Source: Galbula dea (Eukaryota > Chordata > Aves > Piciformes > Galbulidae). Taken from it: DNA of 64,000 nt. The stretch's first letter is position 1, and every line of letters begins with the position of its first letter. The DNA lies in contig VWZX01001039.1 in the NCBI GenBank assembly GCA_013399015.1, positions 330,762 through 394,761 on the forward strand. The letters run 5' to 3'. A program made the translations under genes and the position numbers. Positions 62,501-64,000 of this stretch are shown piece by piece. A model generated the notes under the pieces. The model had not been told where the DNA came from. It searched no databases and saw only the letters and a list, made by a program, of their open reading frames with translations.

Positions 62501-63135
62501 CAACACTGGAGCTAAGCATGTGTGGCAGACTGAAAGACTGACAAAAGCCTAGCAATGCAGAGCCATATCTGGCTGCAATAGAGCAGGACCAGGCAATGAG
62601 GTGGTGTTCAGGGGGTGTTAGGAAGCAGTGCTCGTAAAAAGGTAGCGTGCATGGTTTGTGAGTGTTTCCAGAAGGGCTGTTGCTGCAGTGGAACAGGGAT
62701 GGGAATTGCAAACAACTTGACAGATGCTCTTTGTCAGTGGAAAGCCTCCTAGCTTCATATTCTTCAAGTATTTTCTCTGGGTGAGCTGTGAGGTCAGCAG
62801 AAATGTTTATGCTCCTCATCTTTTGTGAGAGGCCGTTTGACCTTGGCCAGTTGACTTACCATATTCAGGAGAAAGAAGGGAAGAGCTTAGACTGAGGAGA
62901 CAACACTCTTCTTGCAGGAGTGTGGCTGAAGGTCATGGTTGAAAGGCTGGAAAAAGGGGTGCAAGGCAGGGAGTGTCCTTGTGCAGAATCCTGTTTCTAT
63001 TCTGTGTTTCTCTTGCTTTGTTTCGTAGTGTAACCGACTGTTAAAGTGGTGTCCTGCCCCCGACTGCCACCACGTTGTTAAAGTCCAGTACCCTGATGCT
63101 AAACCTGTTCGCTGCAAATGTGGGCGCCAGTTCTG
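16929..63135 (+). CDS. ARIH1: E3 ubiquitin-protein ligase ARIH1 (HHARI), exons 1-7 (partial at right edge)
   Basis: ARIH1 is a RING-between-RING E3 ligase. RING1 recruits a ubiquitin-loaded E2 (UBE2L3 type) and a catalytic Cys in RING2 takes the ubiquitin before transfer. It is activated by neddylated cullin-RING ligases. Seven exons with consensus splice sites give 905 coding bases: 301 complete codons plus two bases. Domain order is an acidic N terminus (residues 1-40), a Gly-rich linker (about 64-90), a UBA-like region (about 98-150), RING1 (Cys184 to about Cys234) and the first part of the IBR (from about Cys274). RING2 with the catalytic Cys and the autoinhibitory Ariadne domain lie beyond the right edge. 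Apart from the Gly-rich linker the protein is nearly identical to human ARIH1 as I recall it, with no frameshift or stop. Confidence 0.98.
25851..25930. repeat. Tandem duplication, 2 x 40 bp
   Basis: Two adjacent 40-base units starting ttgagtaagctgagtgag and ttgagtaaactgggtgag, with three mismatches between them. Both contain tgtactaccctggcca. Confidence 0.93.
26770..26880. repeat. Decayed tandem duplication with 60-bp period
   Basis: The first 18 bases, tgtgtgggaagagtaact, are identical 60 bases apart. The remainder aligns with substitutions, and both units end in tctgcatc. It is an older local duplication without known function. Confidence 0.88.
27332..27398 (-). mobile_element. CR1 LINE internal fragment
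   Basis: A 65-base island with agacccttcaccagctttgt and ggacacgctccagggcctca, matching the internal segment of the CR1 copies at 7232 and 49430. Both ends are lost. Confidence 0.8.
28919..28939. repeat. Short perfect hairpin
   Basis: Arms agatgtggt and accacatct (9 bp, perfect) flank the three-base loop TAT. The arms include a RUNX-type TGTGGT/ACCACA core. It is too short to call an RNA gene. Confidence 0.7.
31787..32160 (-). mobile_element. CR1 LINE 3' fragment
   Basis: Reverse-complement CR1 with tcatagaatggtttgggttg, gggaccttaaagatcatcta, tggggcatccacagcttctc and the minus-strand remnant of a CR1 ORF2 tail ([20 protein letters not shown]). Typical of classical avian CR1. Confidence 0.93.
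33328..33600 (-). mobile_element. CR1 LINE 3' fragment
   Basis: Reverse-complement CR1: ggttggaagggaccttcaag, ccatgggcagggatgccag, aacctctctgggcaacctgt, ccttgccctgttgc. The minus strand shows ORF2 tail words such as [19 protein letters not shown]. Confidence 0.92.
36081..36238 (+). mobile_element. CR1 LINE 3' fragment, sense to ARIH1
   Basis: Plus-orientation CR1 end: ggaggtggaatcatcattc, gcagatgtggtgcttggggt, gacttgatgatctcagaggt and a terminal gattgttctgtgat. It is the only clear plus-strand CR1 left of 52.8 kb. Confidence 0.88.
36479..37255 (-). mobile_element. CR1 LINE, about 775 bp, with ORF2 C-terminal remnant
   Basis: The plus strand opens with tcacagaatcacagaacgtt and aggggttggaagggacctt. 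The minus strand carries readable CR1 reverse-transcriptase tail segments ([20 protein letters not shown] and [18 protein letters not shown]), followed upstream by [12 protein letters not shown]. The frame is broken by shifts and the 5' part is missing, so the element is dead. Confidence 0.94.
39186..39255. repeat. Short direct repeat, 46-bp offset
   Basis: ctctggggtgtgatcctca and ctctggggtatgatcctca occur 46 bases apart with one mismatch. The sequence between and after them does not align well. Confidence 0.75.
42408..42475 (+). CDS. ARIH1: ARIH1 exon 2
   Basis: 68 bases between TTTCCCTAG and GTAAGC, phase 0 to phase 2. It encodes [19 protein letters not shown] then LMER, the second half of the UBA-like region. 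The last codon (AG|G, Arg146) is completed by exon 3. Confidence 0.97.
44335..44677 (-). mobile_element. CR1 LINE fragment, CATGCTGGG 3'-end type
   Basis: Plus-strand words cagaatcccagcatggtggg, aggatcatctagtccaacct, cctctctgggcagcctggg and ggtggaacctcctaggttcc. By eye it matches the inverted copy at 52899 at roughly 94% over 340 bases. Confidence 0.93.
45363..45485 (-). mobile_element. CR1 LINE 3'-end fragment, older
   Basis: Contains ggatcatctagtccaacca, caccactaaaccatggccct and aacatctgcatgtgttgg in reverse-complement CR1 order. More diverged than the neighbouring copies. Confidence 0.75.
49430..49750 (-). mobile_element. CR1 LINE internal fragment
   Basis: Contains ctgctgagcctcctccaggt, cttcaccagctttgttgcc, tggacacactccagtacctc and ctgttggccttcttggccct. 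The 3' end is missing. Same family as the copy at 7232. Confidence 0.92.
50950..51030 (+). mobile_element. Possible decayed CR1 3' end
   Basis: ctggactccatgatcctcc followed by cttttccagctctgtagata resembles an old CR1 terminus. Low certainty because of divergence and short length. It lies about 140 bases before exon 3. Confidence 0.35.
51169..51313 (+). CDS. ARIH1: ARIH1 exon 3
   Basis: 145 bases between GTGCAG and GTGAGT, phase 2 to phase 0. It encodes [20 protein letters not shown], a basic linker ([10 protein letters not shown]) and the first RING1 zinc ligands Cys184 and Cys187 in [12 protein letters not shown]. Confidence 0.98.
51774..52040 (-). mobile_element. CR1 LINE fragment, CATGCTGGG 3'-end type
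   Basis: Plus-strand words cagaataccagcatggtggg, catctagtccaacctccctg, aggatcacctccagctgcct and ggaacctcctgggttccag. The same subfamily as the copies at 213, 11858, 44335 and 52899. Confidence 0.92.
52899..53262 (+). mobile_element. CR1 LINE fragment, CATGCTGGG 3'-end type, inverted relative to the previous copy
   Basis: Reads in sense: tggagaagagcagccccaga, ggctgcccagagaggttgtg, ggttggactagatgatcctg and a terminus caccatgctgggattctgt. With the minus copy ending about 52040 it forms an inverted repeat separated by about 860 bases. Confidence 0.94.
54570..54958 (+). mobile_element. CR1 LINE 3' fragment
   Basis: Sense CR1 with gctgagagagctggggctgg, aggttccatct-like segments, ggagacattccaaacctgcc, ttggactagatgatctccag and terminal cattctctgattctgtgatt. 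Lacks the 5' region. Confidence 0.93.
56315..56457 (+). mobile_element. CR1 LINE 3'-end fragment
   Basis: Sense copy of the same type as 54570: ctccatctctggagactttc, cctggacgccatcctgggca, ggttggactagatgatctcc and a terminal attcggtgattctg. It ends about 390 bases before exon 4. Confidence 0.92.
56847..56939 (+). CDS. ARIH1: ARIH1 exon 4
   Basis: 93 bases (31 codons), phase 0, between TTGCAG and GTAAAA. It encodes [20 protein letters not shown] then [11 protein letters not shown]. Cys201, His203, Cys206 and Cys209 supply further RING1 zinc ligands (C-x-H-x2-C-x2-C). Confidence 0.98.
56940..57335. other. ARIH1 intron 4, 396 bp
   Basis: The shortest ARIH1 intron in the window, ending in a T-rich tract and TTCAG. 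It is the only complete ARIH1 intron here without a recognised CR1. Confidence 0.85.
57336..57391 (+). CDS. ARIH1: ARIH1 exon 5
   Basis: 56 bases, phase 0 to phase 2, with a GTAAGT donor. It encodes [18 protein letters not shown] and the first two bases of Met244. Cys229 and Cys234 (C-P-x3-C) close RING1. Confidence 0.97.
58655..58715 (+). mobile_element. CR1-like 3'-end remnant
   Basis: attggaccggatgatctttg followed by ccgttccaacttgggatag and ctgattcc matches the order of a CR1 3' end. Only about 60 bases remain. Confidence 0.7.
59086..59580 (+). mobile_element. CR1 LINE fragment, about 495 bp
   Basis: Sense CR1 with ctccaagaaggactttgagg, ccagagaagggcaaggaag, gaggagcagctgagggaac, ggtggagtcaccacccctgg and a terminal attggacttgatgatctt-like end. 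Its first 200 bases closely match 63470-63675. Confidence 0.94.
60148..60224 (+). mobile_element. CR1 LINE 3'-end fragment
   Basis: ccctgccaggcaggggggtt, ggaactagatgatctttgag and cttccaactctgacaatcg. Same 3'-end type as the copy at 61658. Confidence 0.9.
60574..60591. other. Assembly gap (18 N) in a T-rich tract
   Basis: Eighteen undetermined bases interrupt a long T run. The true length of the homopolymer or inserted sequence is unknown. It is deep in intron 5 and does not touch coding sequence. Confidence 0.99.
61470..61536 (+). CDS. ARIH1: ARIH1 exon 6
   Basis: 67 bases, phase 2 to phase 0, between TTTCCCCAG and GTGAGT. It encodes [20 protein letters not shown] then VE, the helical linker between RING1 and IBR. 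Confidence 0.97.
61537..63028. other. ARIH1 intron 6, 1.5 kb
   Basis: Carries one CR1 (61658-62004). The stretch 62.0-63.0 kb has no recognised element. Confidence 0.82.
61658..62004 (+). mobile_element. CR1 LINE 3' fragment
   Basis: Sense CR1 with ccttccaggatctggaaggg, ggaggaagttcttcactgtt, cagagaggctgtggaagct, ccctgccaggcaggggggtt and a terminal gttctatgattgtatgat. The plus strand shows ORF2 tail words ([19 protein letters not shown]). Confidence 0.94.
63029..63135 (+). CDS. ARIH1: ARIH1 exon 7 (last exon in the window)
   Basis: 107 bases, phase 0 to phase 2, between TTCGTAG and GTAAGA. It encodes [20 protein letters not shown] and [15 protein letters not shown], with the split Cys302 codon finished in the next exon. 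Cys274 and Cys279 (WCPAPDC) and the RCKCGRQFC cluster are IBR zinc ligands. Confidence 0.98.
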
Positions 63136-64000
63136 GTAAGAACAGTCAAGTCAAAGGCATTGATACTGCTTTCTACTTACTACTCTGGAAGTGTATTAGT
63201 GTGTATTTTCTAAGTCTTTATATACATCCAATGCCTCCAGGCTTGGGGCAGAGTGCCTGGAAAGCTGCCCAGAAGAAAAGGACCTAGGGGGGTGTTGGTT
63301 GATGCAGGCTAAATGCAAGGCAGCAGTGTGACCAGGGGGCCAAGAAGGCCAACAGCATTCTGCTGTTGGATCAGCTCTAGTGTGGGCAGCAGAAGGAGGA
63401 CAGGGATTTGTCCTCCTGGGCTGGGCACTGGGGATGCCACATCTTGAATCCTGGGGTCAGTTTTGGACTCCTCGCTCCAAGAAGGATGTTGAGGTCCTGG
63501 AGTGTGTCCAGAGAAGGGCAAGGAAGCTGGTGAGGGCTCTAGAGCACAAGTGTTGTGAGGAGCAGCTGAGGGAACTGGGGTTGTTTAGTCTGGAGAAGAG
63601 GAAGCTCAGGGGAGACCTTCTCACTCTCTCCAACTCCCTGAAAGGAGGTTGGAGCCAGGTGAGGGTTGGTCTCTTCTCCTAGGTAACAAGTGATAGGACA
63701 AGAGGAAATGGCTTCAAGATGCACCAAGGGATGTTTAGGTTGGATATTAGGAAAAATGTCTTCCCTGCAAGCGTGGTTAGGCATTGGGACAGGCTTCCCA
63801 GGGCAGTGGAGTCACCATCCCTGGAAGTGTTCAAAAGCCATGCAGGTGTGCTGTTGAGGGCCATGGTTTAGTGGTGACTTGGTAGTTCTGACCTAACAGT
63901 TCAGTGGTTTCAGATTAGGTGAGCTTCTTGACTGCAGGCACTGTAGAGAGTCAAAACTGTATTGCAACTCCACTGCTTGGAAATGGCTGCCGAGGAGTTT
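63136..64000. other. ARIH1 intron 7, partial
   Basis: Starts after exon 7 and runs off the window. Most of it is the CR1 at 63236-63920; the last 80 bases are unassigned. Confidence 0.85.
63236..63920 (+). mobile_element. CR1 LINE, about 685 bp
   Basis: Sense CR1 beginning near ccaggcttggggcagagtgc and running through gccaagaaggccaacagcat, gggctgggcactggggatgc, ccagagaagggcaaggaagc, agtcaccatccctggaagtg and gggccatggtttagtggtga. It starts only about 100 bases after the exon 7 donor. Confidence 0.93.

Noticed and set aside
1..64000. tRNA, snoRNA, microRNA, LTR element and CRISPR signals
   Set aside because: I found no tRNA promoter boxes with a fold, no convincing paired C/D boxes, no terminal-repeat pair and no regularly spaced repeats.

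Overview
This is a vertebrate nuclear window, almost certainly from a bird. It has widely spaced, correctly phased GT-AG exons, two CpG-island promoters and about two dozen copies of the CR1 LINE, the dominant avian retroposon. The summed CR1 spans are about 8 kb of 64 kb (roughly 13%). That is high for a bird and would fit a CR1-rich lineage such as woodpeckers and allies; this placement is inference only.

Layout. Positions 1-6977 (minus strand) hold the first seven exons of HEXA, the alpha subunit of lysosomal beta-hexosaminidase. Exon 1 lies at the right, and exons 8 onward fall off the left edge. Exon lengths 3-7 (66, 47, 111, 102 and 133 bp) and all intron phases agree with the human gene as I recall it. 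Positions 6978-16928 are intergenic. They contain the HEXA CpG island, four CR1 elements, a GC-rich block near 14.35-14.68 kb with a CTCF-like motif, and the ARIH1 CpG-island promoter. From 16929 to the right edge (plus strand) runs ARIH1, the RING-between-RING E3 ubiquitin ligase ariadne homologue 1. Exons 1-7 give 301 complete codons, from the acidic N terminus through the UBA-like region and RING1 into the IBR. Intron 1 is 25 kb. The IBR remainder, the catalytic RING2 and the Ariadne domain lie beyond the right edge.

The two genes are neighbours transcribed away from each other, 9.95 kb apart start to start. This is the HEXA-ARIH1 synteny known from other amniotes. They share no pathway: HEXA degrades GM2 ganglioside in lysosomes, while ARIH1 works with neddylated cullin-RING ligases and UBE2L3-type E2 enzymes.

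The rest is intron and spacer carrying CR1 fragments of at least four 3'-end types, small tandem duplications and two assembly uncertainties (one N in the ARIH1 promoter, an 18-N gap in intron 5). I found no tRNA, rRNA, CRISPR array, intact retroelement or undescribed multi-gene system. The points most worth a second look are the CR1 subfamily ending in a CATGCTGGG motif, the inverted CR1 pairs around ARIH1 exon 3, the switch of CR1 orientation near 52-53 kb, and the candidate CTCF site between the two genes.
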